40,312 bases of DNA from positions 1 through 40,312 of the forward strand of contig JAPJNB010000170.1 in the NCBI GenBank assembly GCA_026461385.1, in the 5' to 3' direction. The position numbers and the translations under genes are program-made. Of this stretch, positions 8,501 through 16,838 are shown one piece after another. Under the pieces are notes generated by a model. The model saw only the letters and a program-made list of their open reading frames with translations. It did not search any database and was not told the origin of the DNA. The DNA comes from Akkermansiaceae bacterium (GTDB lineage Bacteria > Verrucomicrobiota > Verrucomicrobiia > Verrucomicrobiales > Akkermansiaceae). Position 1 is the first letter of the stretch. The number at the start of each line of letters is the position of its first letter.

Positions 8501-8638
8501 GAAAAACTCCAAGATATCGTCGGTGGAGGAAGTCTCCGCATGACGATCGGCAGCCTTAATTTTCCGACCGGACAGTCGCTCCTTGACTGGCTTAAGGCGA
8601 GTCATCAGCCCTTTGATATCGCAAAAGTAACCCAGTAA
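5504..8638 (+). CDS. DUF499-type P-loop ATPase of an anti-phage methylase/helicase system
   Basis: This is a 1044-residue cytoplasmic ATPase. Walker A is AMGGGKTH with K79, and Walker B is VIFLDELPPY with D173 and E174. This N-terminal layout matches the DUF499 family, large AAA-like ATPases that occur with DUF1156 methyltransferases and DUF3780 proteins in defence islands. At about residues 865-915 there is a chitobiase/hexosaminidase C-terminal-like beta sandwich (IRYTTDGSSPTNSG). A further alpha/beta domain ends the protein. The stop is followed within 4 bp by the DUF3780 gene. It probably uses ATP to switch or remodel the defence complex on DNA; that role is inferred. Family recognition is from memory of motifs and context. 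Confidence 0.82.
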   Translation: MSLQSHCTPRPSVFAADRRATVLSLDTFLNGRVNGAEFFEENYFTTGMDTLVDRAFRHLAGNGAGSSVFLLSQAMGGGKTHSMIALGLLARDPELRRKVLGEKNPAPKLAKCQVVGFNGRSTDAPGGIWGSIAEQLGNADDFLASYCSSVLKAPGPEAWKKLLGSDPVVIFLDELPPYLEYAVTVSIGDGNLGTVTTAALANLFVAVTDLENVCLVLSDLAGSNYSVGQAGIEAAFNRAAGGISSEAKRSAVPITPVNPNGDELYHILRKRLFSQTAPEAEVKRVAEAYREALREAGKMGLTSTTPESLYTRFLDSYPFHPDLRELVGKFKENEGFQQTRGVIRLMQIVVSNLWKSEKAANIEVIHPYDLDLNIDEIASEIRTINPSLSEAIAHDVAHEGDAEVEQIDIANGNSDASDAARLILVASLSTTPGSIHGLREYQLVDCLQRPGRDLSTFKGNVLDKLATRAWYLHNSADGRLFFKNQQNLAAKLRSTALSLHGETVDRMLREHLETYFSASLRDCYQTVKVLPPPDEIQVEQDKTTLVIVRPGGHANQLPISADWQSWWDQQQYKNRVLFLTGSRDTFQKVLDSARQTRALDSIEDDLKSESTPADDPQWRALDILRDRVGLQFTSALKEAFDQIVYPSINSALRSTGIDLAFAGNSSGEATIRHTLESAQKFTTKIDDDAFRSRAEARLFGGADSKIVLWSDFKRAAAVNTNWPLHKTSALDDLKEECIRRGLWRLEGNHVRRGPFAPPSPEVSVRELSVEEDGNGHTYLKIEPLHAPTVVYETGDADPTPSSSPVPTPSRFEATALRYRFLAYDPDDITRISPIKDWTAKVRLKYQLHNRGDHYEVELLSLPTTNGITIRYTTDGSSPTNSGAATYDGPIRVPDTCRVVCAMAVSSAYSLNSETVRVQIPQKGQEDRALDPAIPAKWNQSTKLDDSGAVWDFIGRLEKAGNVLAFDISLTAESTDGAQNVEYSGALDAGYGAAALKEVAEKLQDIVGGGSLRMTIGSLNFPTGQSLLDWLKASHQPFDIAKVTQ

Positions 8639-8641
8639 ATC

Positions 8642-9271
8642 ATGGCCACCCGCAAGTCATCTGCCCCATCACGCAAGCCAATCGGTCTTGGTTTCCTTCC
8701 TGCCGAAGCCCGGCACGGTTTTCTCATCGACGTGCCGAAGGGCAGCGGCAGCGGAGACCCGGTCTGCATCACCGAACACCGGGGAGACGACCTGAATCAA
8801 CTCGGCGAACGGAGCGCCGACGCACCCAATCCAAATGATCCTAGCCTGCGTGTTGTTATTGACCGTGGTCGCTGGCTCTTGCTGGGGCCAGCTTTCTGGG
8901 AAGACGCGAATCGCCGCCTTCGCGCAAACGGACTGCCGACTCAGAAATTCCAGAAGAATCCCTCCAAGCCGGTGCCGGTGCATCCCTCGCTCGGCAAGGA
9001 ACTCTGCATTCTCTGCTGGGCCGTCGAAGAAGCCTCGCCCGACGATATACCCAATGCCCTGCGCAACTGGGAGGCGCTGGCTCCCGAGGAGCGCTGGTGG
9101 CTCTACACCATGACCGTTGCCACCACCGGCCAGGCCATGCAAAAAGGCATCGGTTGGCGCAAAGCACTCCGCGCGGCACTCGCCGACAATCCCTTCGTCA
9201 AAGGCGAAGGACTCTCCCCCAAAGCCCGCAGGGAACTGCTCGGGCATTCGCAACTCTCCCTCTCTCTCTGA
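8642..9271 (+). CDS. DUF3780 protein, component of the anti-phage operon
   Basis: This protein has 209 residues and begins 4 bp after the ATPase stop. It has no enzyme motif. The C-terminal part (WWLYTMTVATTGQAM, followed by GIGWRKALRAALADNPF) matches my recollection of DUF3780, a family seen almost only next to DUF499 and DUF1156 genes. The N-terminus is basic (RKSSAPSRKP). There is no signal peptide or membrane segment. It is likely a structural or adaptor subunit linking the ATPase with the methyltransferase or helicase; the biochemical role is unknown. Confidence 0.72.
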   Translation: MATRKSSAPSRKPIGLGFLPAEARHGFLIDVPKGSGSGDPVCITEHRGDDLNQLGERSADAPNPNDPSLRVVIDRGRWLLLGPAFWEDANRRLRANGLPTQKFQKNPSKPVPVHPSLGKELCILCWAVEEASPDDIPNALRNWEALAPEERWWLYTMTVATTGQAMQKGIGWRKALRAALADNPFVKGEGLSPKARRELLGHSQLSLSL

Positions 9272-9283
9272 TTTACCTTTGAT

Positions 9284-10063
9284 ATGAGCATTACCGTCGA
9301 AGAGGCCGCCAAGCGCTTGAATCTCAGGGGGCCGTTCCCACAAGACAAATATATCAAGCACATGCTCAGTGCTTTTGGTCGCCATGGTGAAAAATTCATG
9401 ACAGCCGTAGATAGTTGGCTGGAATCAGGATGCGATCCATCCGGCGCAGATCTGCTGTATTCCACGCTGGCAAAGCATCCGTCCATGGCCGACTACGTGA
9501 CTCGACACCAATACTCTACAATCTATCAGATCGTTGGGTCTACTCTGACCGCATGGGGTCAACTTCAGGAACGCTCAGTCGTTGATGTCGGTTGTGGGTT
9601 TGGCCATTTTACGAGCCTGCTTGCTAGGCTCCACCCAACCAGCAAATTGATAGGTTTCGATAAACCAAAAGTTGTCGCCGCAGCTCGTAAGCTAAACGCT
9701 TGCCCGCAGGTGCCGAATCTTGAGTTTAAGACAGCGAATCAACTGCCAGCAGAAGCCACGCAAGTGGCGCTCATGATTTGCGTGACGCACGAAGCCTTTT
9801 CCTCTGTGATGGTTCCCGGGAAGCAGCCAGCGGCTTCAGAGCTCGAATTTGCTGGCAAAATCTGCGAGTTAATGGAGCAGGATGGACTGCTCGTTACTAT
9901 AAACAGATTTCCCCAGCCAATATGGCAACTGCCGGCGCTAGACGAATTGTTCGCCTCGTTTCAACTATATCCATGCGATGTGGGACTGCCTGCATCCATT
10001 GAAGTGCCAGAAGGCGATCGTATATCACTTCTCCCTGCACGCGCATACCGATTCAAACATTAA
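9284..10063 (+). CDS. Class I SAM-dependent methyltransferase inserted in the defence operon
   Basis: This 259-residue protein has motif I VVDVGCGFG at residues 99-107 and a following acidic residue in LIGFDKP, the usual SAM-binding pattern. No N6-adenine (DPPY/NPPY) or C5-cytosine (PC) catalytic motif is visible, so a DNA base methylase is not indicated. The substrate could be a protein or a small molecule. GC is about 50-53% in stretches I counted, lower than the flanking genes, which suggests later acquisition. It sits 12 bp after the DUF3780 gene and 6 bp before the DUF1156 gene, so it is expressed with them. It is not part of the core DUF set that I know. Confidence 0.72.
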   Translation: MSITVEEAAKRLNLRGPFPQDKYIKHMLSAFGRHGEKFMTAVDSWLESGCDPSGADLLYSTLAKHPSMADYVTRHQYSTIYQIVGSTLTAWGQLQERSVVDVGCGFGHFTSLLARLHPTSKLIGFDKPKVVAAARKLNACPQVPNLEFKTANQLPAEATQVALMICVTHEAFSSVMVPGKQPAASELEFAGKICELMEQDGLLVTINRFPQPIWQLPALDELFASFQLYPCDVGLPASIEVPEGDRISLLPARAYRFKH

Positions 10064-10069
10064 CTGATC

Positions 10070-12904
10070 ATGTCCACTTTTATCGAAACCCAATTCCCCA
10101 TCGCACGCCTCTCCGCCGAGGCCTACAAGGAGCGGAAAGCAGGAGCTAGCCAGACTCTCACCGGCCTTGGAAAATGGTGGGGGCGTAAGCCGCTCATCCT
10201 CGTCCGCGCATCCATTCTTGGTATGCTCATGCCTGCCTCCAACGATCCGAAGCGCGATCGCGAGATCTTTCTGAAGATTCTTACTATGGACGATGCGAGT
10301 GCCTGGGATCGCTGTAAACCCGCTGTCCAGCGGAAGACTTCGCGTGCCGCGTTCGATGCCTTATCTTACGCCGAACGCATTGCAAACTGCGAACGACCCG
10401 AGAACGTCGCCGGTCCTTCAAAAGCAGCGTGGGTGGAGATCAACACCCATCTCGGCACCAAGGCGACCTCGTTGCCTGAATTGATCGAGCAACTCGGGCA
10501 GCGCACCTTTGGCCACACGCCTCGCGTTGGCGATTCCTTCTGCGGTGGCGGTTCCATTCCCTTTGAAGCCGCACGTATCGGCTGCGAGGCCTACGGCTCA
10601 GATCTCAATCCCGTGGCGGGTTTGCTGACTTGGGCGAGTTTGAATTTGCTCGGTGGTGGCAAAGCGGTGCAGGATGAAGTGCGCGAGGTGCAGGAAACCG
10701 TCTTCGCGGCGGCGAACAAACAGATCACTGAGTGGGGCATCGAGCACAACGAGCGCGGCGAGCGTGCCGAGGCCTTCCTTTATTGCGTGGAAGTAAAACC
10801 CGAGGGCTGCGACTTTTATATCCCGCTGGCCCCGAGCTGGGTGATCTCGGAGAAATACCGGATTGTCGCCACATGGCAAAAAGTGGCTGGCTCTGATCAC
10901 TTGCAGCCGACTGTGCAGTCAGTTTCCGAAGCCGAACTAAAACTCTACAAAGAGAAAAAAAGCGCGACAGTAGGCGATAGCCGGGCGATCGATCCCTTTG
11001 ATCCCACTCGCACCTGGTCAATCGAAGCCTTGCGCGGACCCGAGGGGCTGCGCCGTTGGACCAATGACGAAGTGGTGCCGCGCCCCGGCGACGTCTTTCA
11101 GGAACGGCTCTACTGCATCCGTTGGATCAATGCCAATGGTGAACGCCGCTACGCCGCACCAGATGCAGCCGACCTTGCAAGAGAGGCAAAGGTGCTAAAA
11201 CTGCTACGAGAACGCTTCGACGAGTGGCAGCGCGAGGGGTTTATTCCGTCAAAGGCAATCCCAGAGGGCGGTGACAAAACCGAGGAGCCGATTCGCACAC
11301 GCGGCTGGACCCACTGGCATCATTTGTTCACACCGAGGCAGTTGTTGGTGCTGGGATTGGTGCTTTCAAAAACTAATGAAAATACGGACCTTAGTTTACC
11401 GAGCAGAGTTGCGCTTCTACTTCGTTCTGGAACGATGTCCGATTTCCATTCGCGGCTTTGCAGATGGGATCCATCGCTTGCAAAGAGTGGCGGAATCGGG
11501 GCGTGCATTCAGACCTTCTACAACCAAGCATACAACACACTCTATAATTTCGGTTCACGATCTTCTACTGGACTTGAAGCATTCTCAATTGGTTCAAGAG
11601 ATTTAGGTTTGAGCCGCTTTAAGCGTAGCAAAGTAATTCTTTCAGACGCTCGCGACCTTCGCGAAACTTGCGACTTTTGGATCACCGATCCACCCTACGC
11701 CGATGCCGTTAACTACCACGAACTCGCTGACTTCTTCCTCGCGTGGTATGACAAGCAACTTGCCCAAGCCTTTCCCGAATGGATCCCCGATGCTCGCGCT
11801 GAACTGGCAGTGCGTGGCGACGGTGAGGACTTCCGCCGTTCCATGGTGGAGATTTACCAAAACCTCGCTAGGCATATGCCCGACAACGGCATGCAGATGG
11901 TCATGTTCACCCACCAAGACCCCGCAGTCTGGGCGGACCTCGGGATGATCCTTTGGGCTGCTGGTTTGAAAGCCACCGCCGCCTGGACGATCAGCACCGA
12001 AACCGAAGCGGCAGGCATCAAGAAAGGCAACTATGTGCAAGGCACCGTTTGCCTCGTGCTGCGCAAGCGCACCGTCAACGAACCCGGCTTTCTCGACGAG
12101 GTCTACCCGCTGGTCGAAGACGAAGTGAAGCGCCAGATTGAATCCATGCAGGCCCTCGATGAAGGTGGCGAACCCAACTTCAACGACGCCGATTACCAAC
12201 TGGCCGCTTACGCCGCCGCGCTCAAGGTTCTGACTAAATACAGCGACCTTGATGGCAAGGAAGTAGAGCACGAAGTCTTTGCCGTCCGCGAACGCGGACA
12301 GAAGAGCGACTTCCAAACGGTAATCGAACGCGCCGTCACCATCGCCTGCGATCTGCTCGTCCCTCGCGGCCTCGATGCCCATTGGCGCGAGCTTTCGCTC
12401 GTCGAGCGCTACTACCTACGCGCTCTCGACATAGAGAGCCGCGGCGAGCGTCGCAAAGGCATGTATGAGGAACTCGCCCGAGGTTTCGGTGTGACGGACA
12501 TCCGTCTTCTACTCAAGAGCGATCAAGCCAACGGCACTCGGATGCACACCCCAAGTGGATTCTCAGCCGGCCACCTCGCTCCTATCGGAGATGTTCAAGA
12601 CGCTGTGCTAGCCTCGCGTCGGGGTCGTGCCAGCTCGGCTACCACCCACCCATTCGCCGCTTCTCCGCTGCGCCATCTGCTCTTCGCGATCCGCGAAACC
12701 GCCGCAGCCGACATGAGCCCCGAACCCGGTCGGCAATACTTGCGCGACACTTTTGGCCAAGCCTACTGGCAACGCCGCGAGCGCTTCATCGGCCTGCTCG
12801 AATGGCTAGCAGCCCTTGGCAACGCCGAAGGCATGAACGAATGGACCGACGACTCTGAAGCCGCCCGCATCCTCGCCGGCCGCCTTCGCAATGACCAAGC
12901 CTGA
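10070..12904 (+). CDS. DUF1156 adenine-specific DNA methyltransferase
   Basis: This protein has 944 residues. The N-terminal DUF1156-like part (residues about 10-60) includes KWWGRKPLILVRASILG. SAM-binding motif I is DSFCGGGSIPFEAA (D155 to about 168). The catalytic motif IV is D540-P-P-Y543, in ITDPPYADAVNY. The long spacing between the two is typical of these large methyltransferases and presumably holds a target-recognition region. It likely methylates adenine (or N4-cytosine) to mark host DNA as self. Its stop overlaps the helicase ATG by one base (TGATG). Residues about 428-523 are encoded by an unusually AT-rich patch, described under findings. Family assignment is strong; specificity is unknown. 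Confidence 0.85.
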   Translation: MSTFIETQFPIARLSAEAYKERKAGASQTLTGLGKWWGRKPLILVRASILGMLMPASNDPKRDREIFLKILTMDDASAWDRCKPAVQRKTSRAAFDALSYAERIANCERPENVAGPSKAAWVEINTHLGTKATSLPELIEQLGQRTFGHTPRVGDSFCGGGSIPFEAARIGCEAYGSDLNPVAGLLTWASLNLLGGGKAVQDEVREVQETVFAAANKQITEWGIEHNERGERAEAFLYCVEVKPEGCDFYIPLAPSWVISEKYRIVATWQKVAGSDHLQPTVQSVSEAELKLYKEKKSATVGDSRAIDPFDPTRTWSIEALRGPEGLRRWTNDEVVPRPGDVFQERLYCIRWINANGERRYAAPDAADLAREAKVLKLLRERFDEWQREGFIPSKAIPEGGDKTEEPIRTRGWTHWHHLFTPRQLLVLGLVLSKTNENTDLSLPSRVALLLRSGTMSDFHSRLCRWDPSLAKSGGIGACIQTFYNQAYNTLYNFGSRSSTGLEAFSIGSRDLGLSRFKRSKVILSDARDLRETCDFWITDPPYADAVNYHELADFFLAWYDKQLAQAFPEWIPDARAELAVRGDGEDFRRSMVEIYQNLARHMPDNGMQMVMFTHQDPAVWADLGMILWAAGLKATAAWTISTETEAAGIKKGNYVQGTVCLVLRKRTVNEPGFLDEVYPLVEDEVKRQIESMQALDEGGEPNFNDADYQLAAYAAALKVLTKYSDLDGKEVEHEVFAVRERGQKSDFQTVIERAVTIACDLLVPRGLDAHWRELSLVERYYLRALDIESRGERRKGMYEELARGFGVTDIRLLLKSDQANGTRMHTPSGFSAGHLAPIGDVQDAVLASRRGRASSATTHPFAASPLRHLLFAIRETAAADMSPEPGRQYLRDTFGQAYWQRRERFIGLLEWLAALGNAEGMNEWTDDSEAARILAGRLRNDQA

Positions 12905-15699
12905 TGTTACAACGCCATTCCAGCCGCCGCACACGCCTAGACCACGCCGTCCTCAACCAACGGCTCGAAGGCGCTGCGTCCTATGATCGGATTGCCGGCT
13001 ATTTCCGTTCGAGCCTGTTTGAGGTAGCTGGAGAAGCGGTGATGAAGGTGACCGGAAAGGTTCGTATCATCTGCAATTCGGACATCGATCCCCAAGACAT
13101 GGAAACGGCTGCAGCAGCCCAGGCGGCACTGCGCCGCAGTTGGTGTTCCGGACGTCCGGAGGATGCTCCGCCTGCCGCACTGCCTCGCTATAAAGCTCTC
13201 TACGCCGCATTGACCAGCGGCAAATTGGAAGTCCGTGTCCTCCCAGACAGCGCCTTCGGACTCATCCACGGCAAAGCGGGAGTGGTGCGTCGGACCGATG
13301 GCACTGCCACCGCATTTCTCGGCAGCGTCAACGAGAGTCTTTCCGCATGGAAGATGAACTACGAGTTGCTGTGGGAAGACGACGATCCCGACACCATCAC
13401 CTGGGTGCAGGAAGAGTTTGACGCCCTGTGGGATGATGCACGCGCAGTGGACCTCTCCTGCTGCCCGTTCATCCAGCAAGACGTGGAACGCATCATCAAG
13501 CGCAAGGTGATAGAGCCTGAAGAATGGAAAGCCTCGATCGACCCAACAGTCGCCGCCGCAAGCGCCGCTGTCGAAACACCGGTCTATCGAAATGACCAAG
13601 GACTTTGGCCGCATCAGAAATACTTCGCCCGACTTGCCTTGGAACGTCACCGGCTCGGTGGTGCTCGTTTGGTTCTGGCGGATCAAGTCGGCCTCGGAAA
13701 AACGGTGCAGCTTGCGATGGCCGCGATGCTGATGGCTCTCGATGATCCGGATGGCGGGCCGATCCTCGTCTTAGCCCCCAAACCGCTTCTTCAGCAATGG
13801 CAGGACGAGCTGATGGAGCTCCTCGAACTCCCCTCCGCCCGTTGGAACGGGAAAGCGTGGTTGGATGAAAACGACGTCGAATACCCGTCAGACGGAGTCA
13901 AATCTCTTGGGAAGTGTCCTCGCCGCATTGGTCTCGTTTCGCAAGGTCTTGTTGTGCGGGGGATGGCAGAGGCGGTGAGGCAGCTCCTCAGTCGCCGCTA
14001 CACCTGCGTAATCGTGGACGAAGCTCATCGCGCCCGCCGCCGCAAGGTTCCCAAGGTCGATGCGAGTGCCGATGAAATCGACGAGAGAGGCGAACCCAAT
14101 AAGGTGATGGCTTTTCTTCGTGAGATCGGCCCGAAGACAAAAAGCATGCTGCTTGCCACTGCAACCCCGGTGCAGCTTCACCCGGTGGAGTCTTGGGATT
14201 TGCTAGAAATTCTTTCCTACGGCAACGATGGGGTCTTGGGTGGATGGACCCGAACCAGTCCGTGGTTTCGACCAAGTCGCTGTCTTGACATTGCAATGGG
14301 GTATGATCGTGTTCCGACGGATGACGATCGGGATGGTTGGGAATACGTCCGCGATCCAATGCCCTCGCGACACGAAGATCCTGCCTTGCGACGAATCCGG
14401 GACCACCTCGGAGCGGAAGACAGCCGCTGGCAATTCAAACCCGAATCGCTCGAAAAGCTGTCGCCAGCAATCCGCAATGTGCAACTCCGGAACGCCCTCC
14501 TCCCTGACTATGGAGCCCGTTTCAATCCCATGTTGAGATGTATCGTGCGCCGGACGCGCGGATACCTCGAAAGCACGATCAATCCGGCAACTGGTGGCTA
14601 CTTCCTTCCCAAGGTTAAAGTGAGGCTTTTTGGTGAAGAAGACGAAGGCGCCTTGGCCCTCGGTGGATACCTCCATGAAGCATACGAAGAAGCGGAACAT
14701 TTTTCAGAGCTTCTTCAACAGCGGGTTCGGGGCGCTGGCTTTTTCAAGACTCTTCTCCTGCGTCGTCTTGGAAGCTCCATGGAAGCCGGGAGACGCACCA
14801 TTCGGAGACTTCTCGGCCAAGAACCCGACTCTCCTGACGATGAAGAAGACGATGACCCCGAGGAAGACGAACCCCCACAAGTTGGTCGTCCGGCGAATGG
14901 CACGAGCGATTTCAAGAACTTCACGGCTGATGAATTAAAATCACTGCATCGTTGTTTGGATCTCTTGAAGCAGGGTGGCAACAACGACCCCAAGCTTGAA
15001 GCCCTCGTTTCCTACCTACTCGGAACCAATCCACGCACATCTGCTCGGTGGCTCGAACTTGGGTGCATCCTGTTCTCGCAATACTACGACACAGTCCGGT
15101 GGGTCGGTGATGAATTGGCAAAGCGTCCCGAATTCGCGAATATGGACATAGGTCTTTACGCCGGAAGCAACCGATCAGGCTTTTGGCGGGACGGGCGATT
15201 CCAGCGCTGTGATCGGAATGACCTCAAAGCACGAGTCAGGTCTGGTGAGCTTCGACTGCTCCTAGGCACCGATGCCGCTTCCGAAGGACTAAACCTTCAA
15301 CGTCTCGGCACCCTGATCAACATCGACCTTCCCTGGAACCCAACGCGGCTCGAACAACGCAAAGGACGTATTCAACGGATCGGGCAGGCCCGCAGTGAAA
15401 TCTGGATCGCTAACCTTCGATACCGCGACTCCGTTGAAGACCGCGTTCACCAAGTGCTGGCTGATCGTCTTGAAGCTATCCATGGTCTTTTCGGTCAAAT
15501 CCCTGACACCCTTGAAGATGTCTGGGTCAAGGTCGCCCTTCACGACGAACAAGCTGCCCGCCAACTCATCGACCGCACAACAGCCACACGCAATCCCTTC
15601 GACGTTAAATACAGCAAAGTGGAAGACGCAGATTGGGAGACTTGCTCGTCCGTTCTGAACAAGGTGAGCATGAAGGAATTGCTATCGAAGGGATGGTGA
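12904..15699 (+). CDS. SF2 (SNF2-like) helicase with N-terminal phospholipase D-like domain
   Basis: This is a 931-residue fusion. The first 200 residues look like a PLD-family nuclease module, with H122-G-K124 followed by a FLGSVNES strand; only one HxK copy is evident, so dimerisation would be needed for activity. The helicase core follows: Walker A DQVGLGKT (K266), DEAH box D372-E-A-H375, motif III LATATPVQ, motif V DAASEGLNLQ, and motif VI around QRKGRIQRIGQ. An acidic linker (DDEEDDDPEEDE) lies near residue 645. It starts on the last base of the DUF1156 stop. It is the probable DNA translocase and nuclease arm of the defence system. It resembles DISARM DrmD-type SNF2 helicases in the core only. 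Confidence 0.87.
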   Translation: MLQRHSSRRTRLDHAVLNQRLEGAASYDRIAGYFRSSLFEVAGEAVMKVTGKVRIICNSDIDPQDMETAAAAQAALRRSWCSGRPEDAPPAALPRYKALYAALTSGKLEVRVLPDSAFGLIHGKAGVVRRTDGTATAFLGSVNESLSAWKMNYELLWEDDDPDTITWVQEEFDALWDDARAVDLSCCPFIQQDVERIIKRKVIEPEEWKASIDPTVAAASAAVETPVYRNDQGLWPHQKYFARLALERHRLGGARLVLADQVGLGKTVQLAMAAMLMALDDPDGGPILVLAPKPLLQQWQDELMELLELPSARWNGKAWLDENDVEYPSDGVKSLGKCPRRIGLVSQGLVVRGMAEAVRQLLSRRYTCVIVDEAHRARRRKVPKVDASADEIDERGEPNKVMAFLREIGPKTKSMLLATATPVQLHPVESWDLLEILSYGNDGVLGGWTRTSPWFRPSRCLDIAMGYDRVPTDDDRDGWEYVRDPMPSRHEDPALRRIRDHLGAEDSRWQFKPESLEKLSPAIRNVQLRNALLPDYGARFNPMLRCIVRRTRGYLESTINPATGGYFLPKVKVRLFGEEDEGALALGGYLHEAYEEAEHFSELLQQRVRGAGFFKTLLLRRLGSSMEAGRRTIRRLLGQEPDSPDDEEDDDPEEDEPPQVGRPANGTSDFKNFTADELKSLHRCLDLLKQGGNNDPKLEALVSYLLGTNPRTSARWLELGCILFSQYYDTVRWVGDELAKRPEFANMDIGLYAGSNRSGFWRDGRFQRCDRNDLKARVRSGELRLLLGTDAASEGLNLQRLGTLINIDLPWNPTRLEQRKGRIQRIGQARSEIWIANLRYRDSVEDRVHQVLADRLEAIHGLFGQIPDTLEDVWVKVALHDEQAARQLIDRTTATRNPFDVKYSKVEDADWETCSSVLNKVSMKELLSKGW

Positions 15700-15748
15700 C
15701 TCAAATACACGCCCGCGTTTTTTTCTTTTGCAAGTTCAACCGAACCCG

Positions 15749-16783
15749 ATGATGAGCGCCATATCCGCTGCCGAAACAGTCCTAAAAGAATCTGGAAAAC
15801 CGCTGTCCTGCCGTGAAATCTCAGACACCGCGCTGGCAAAGGGATACTGGCAGACATCGGGACAAACTCCCTGGGCAACCATCGCGGCTCAAATTTATAC
15901 GGACATCAACAAGCACGGTGCCGCATCGCGCTTCGTCAAGGCCGGCCCGGACTGCTTCATGCTAAATTCGAACTCCGTGATCACCTCGGCCCCTACACCG
16001 AAAGCCACCAAACTGCCGAAGGTAAAGAGCAAGGTGAAGGACAGCAAGATGCTCTCGTTCACCCAGGCGGCCGAGAAGATCCTTGCCACCCACGGTAAGA
16101 AAGAGCCGATGCACTACCGGGCCATCACCCAGAAGGCACTGGAGCTTGGCTTACTCAACACCGAAGGGCAGACACCCGAGGCGACGATGTATGCGCAGAT
16201 TCTCACGGAGATCCGCCGCCACAAGGCGCGGGGAGAGCAACCACGCTTCGTCCAGCACAAGGGCGGCTTTGTCAGTCTCAGCACCTGGATGAGCAAAGGG
16301 CTGGCCTTCGACATCGAGCAGCACAACAAAAAGATCCGCTCCGAAGTTCTCAAGCGCCTCATCGCGATGGGAGCCACTGAGTTCGAGCACTTCGTCTCCG
16401 AGCTTCTGGCCAAGGTCGGTTTTGAGGAACTCAAAGTGACGCCGCCGAGCAAAGACGGCGGAATCGACGTGCGCGGTGTGCTAGTCGTTGGCGAGGTGAT
16501 CCGCACTAAGATGGCCGTGCAGGTCAAGAAGTGGAACAAGGGCAACGTGCAGGCACCGCATGTCCAACAAGTCCGGGGCAGTCTCGGTACGCACGAGCAG
16601 GGACTCATCATCACCACCAGCGATTTCAGCAAGGGAGCTAAAGACGAGGCCACCCGCCCGGATGCCGTCCCTGTGGCTCTCATGAACGGCGAACAACTCG
16701 TCGTGCTCATGGTCCAGCACGAGGTCATGGTGGCGCGCCGGCCACATGACATCCTCGACCTTTCACTGACAGATGAGGACTAG
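15749..16783 (+). CDS. Mrr-type restriction endonuclease with two HARE-HTH domains
   Basis: This protein has 344 residues from the ATG at 15749; an in-frame TTG at 15728 and an ATG at 15752 are alternatives. Two winged-helix HARE-HTH repeats occupy about residues 1-75 and 100-175, each with the pattern of a GKP or KKEP turn, an REI or RAI helix, and a GQTP turn. A Mrr_cat PD-(D/E)XK domain follows: E in FEHFVSELL, D240 in SKDGGIDV, and Q258-x-K260 in VQVKKW. Mrr enzymes often cut methylated or otherwise modified DNA. It is placed 49 bp after the helicase in the same direction, so it may give a second restriction activity. The catalytic residues are all present, so it should be active. Confidence 0.85.
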   Translation: MMSAISAAETVLKESGKPLSCREISDTALAKGYWQTSGQTPWATIAAQIYTDINKHGAASRFVKAGPDCFMLNSNSVITSAPTPKATKLPKVKSKVKDSKMLSFTQAAEKILATHGKKEPMHYRAITQKALELGLLNTEGQTPEATMYAQILTEIRRHKARGEQPRFVQHKGGFVSLSTWMSKGLAFDIEQHNKKIRSEVLKRLIAMGATEFEHFVSELLAKVGFEELKVTPPSKDGGIDVRGVLVVGEVIRTKMAVQVKKWNKGNVQAPHVQQVRGSLGTHEQGLIITTSDFSKGAKDEATRPDAVPVALMNGEQLVVLMVQHEVMVARRPHDILDLSLTDED

Positions 16784-16838
16784 CGCCAGTTCGCTCAATG
16801 AAACCTGTAACCGACTAACTAAAACTTAAATTTTTTGT

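Noticed and set aside
12937..13686. Long antisense frame opposite the helicase
   Set aside because: A shadow frame over a clearly coding gene; no domain or start signal.
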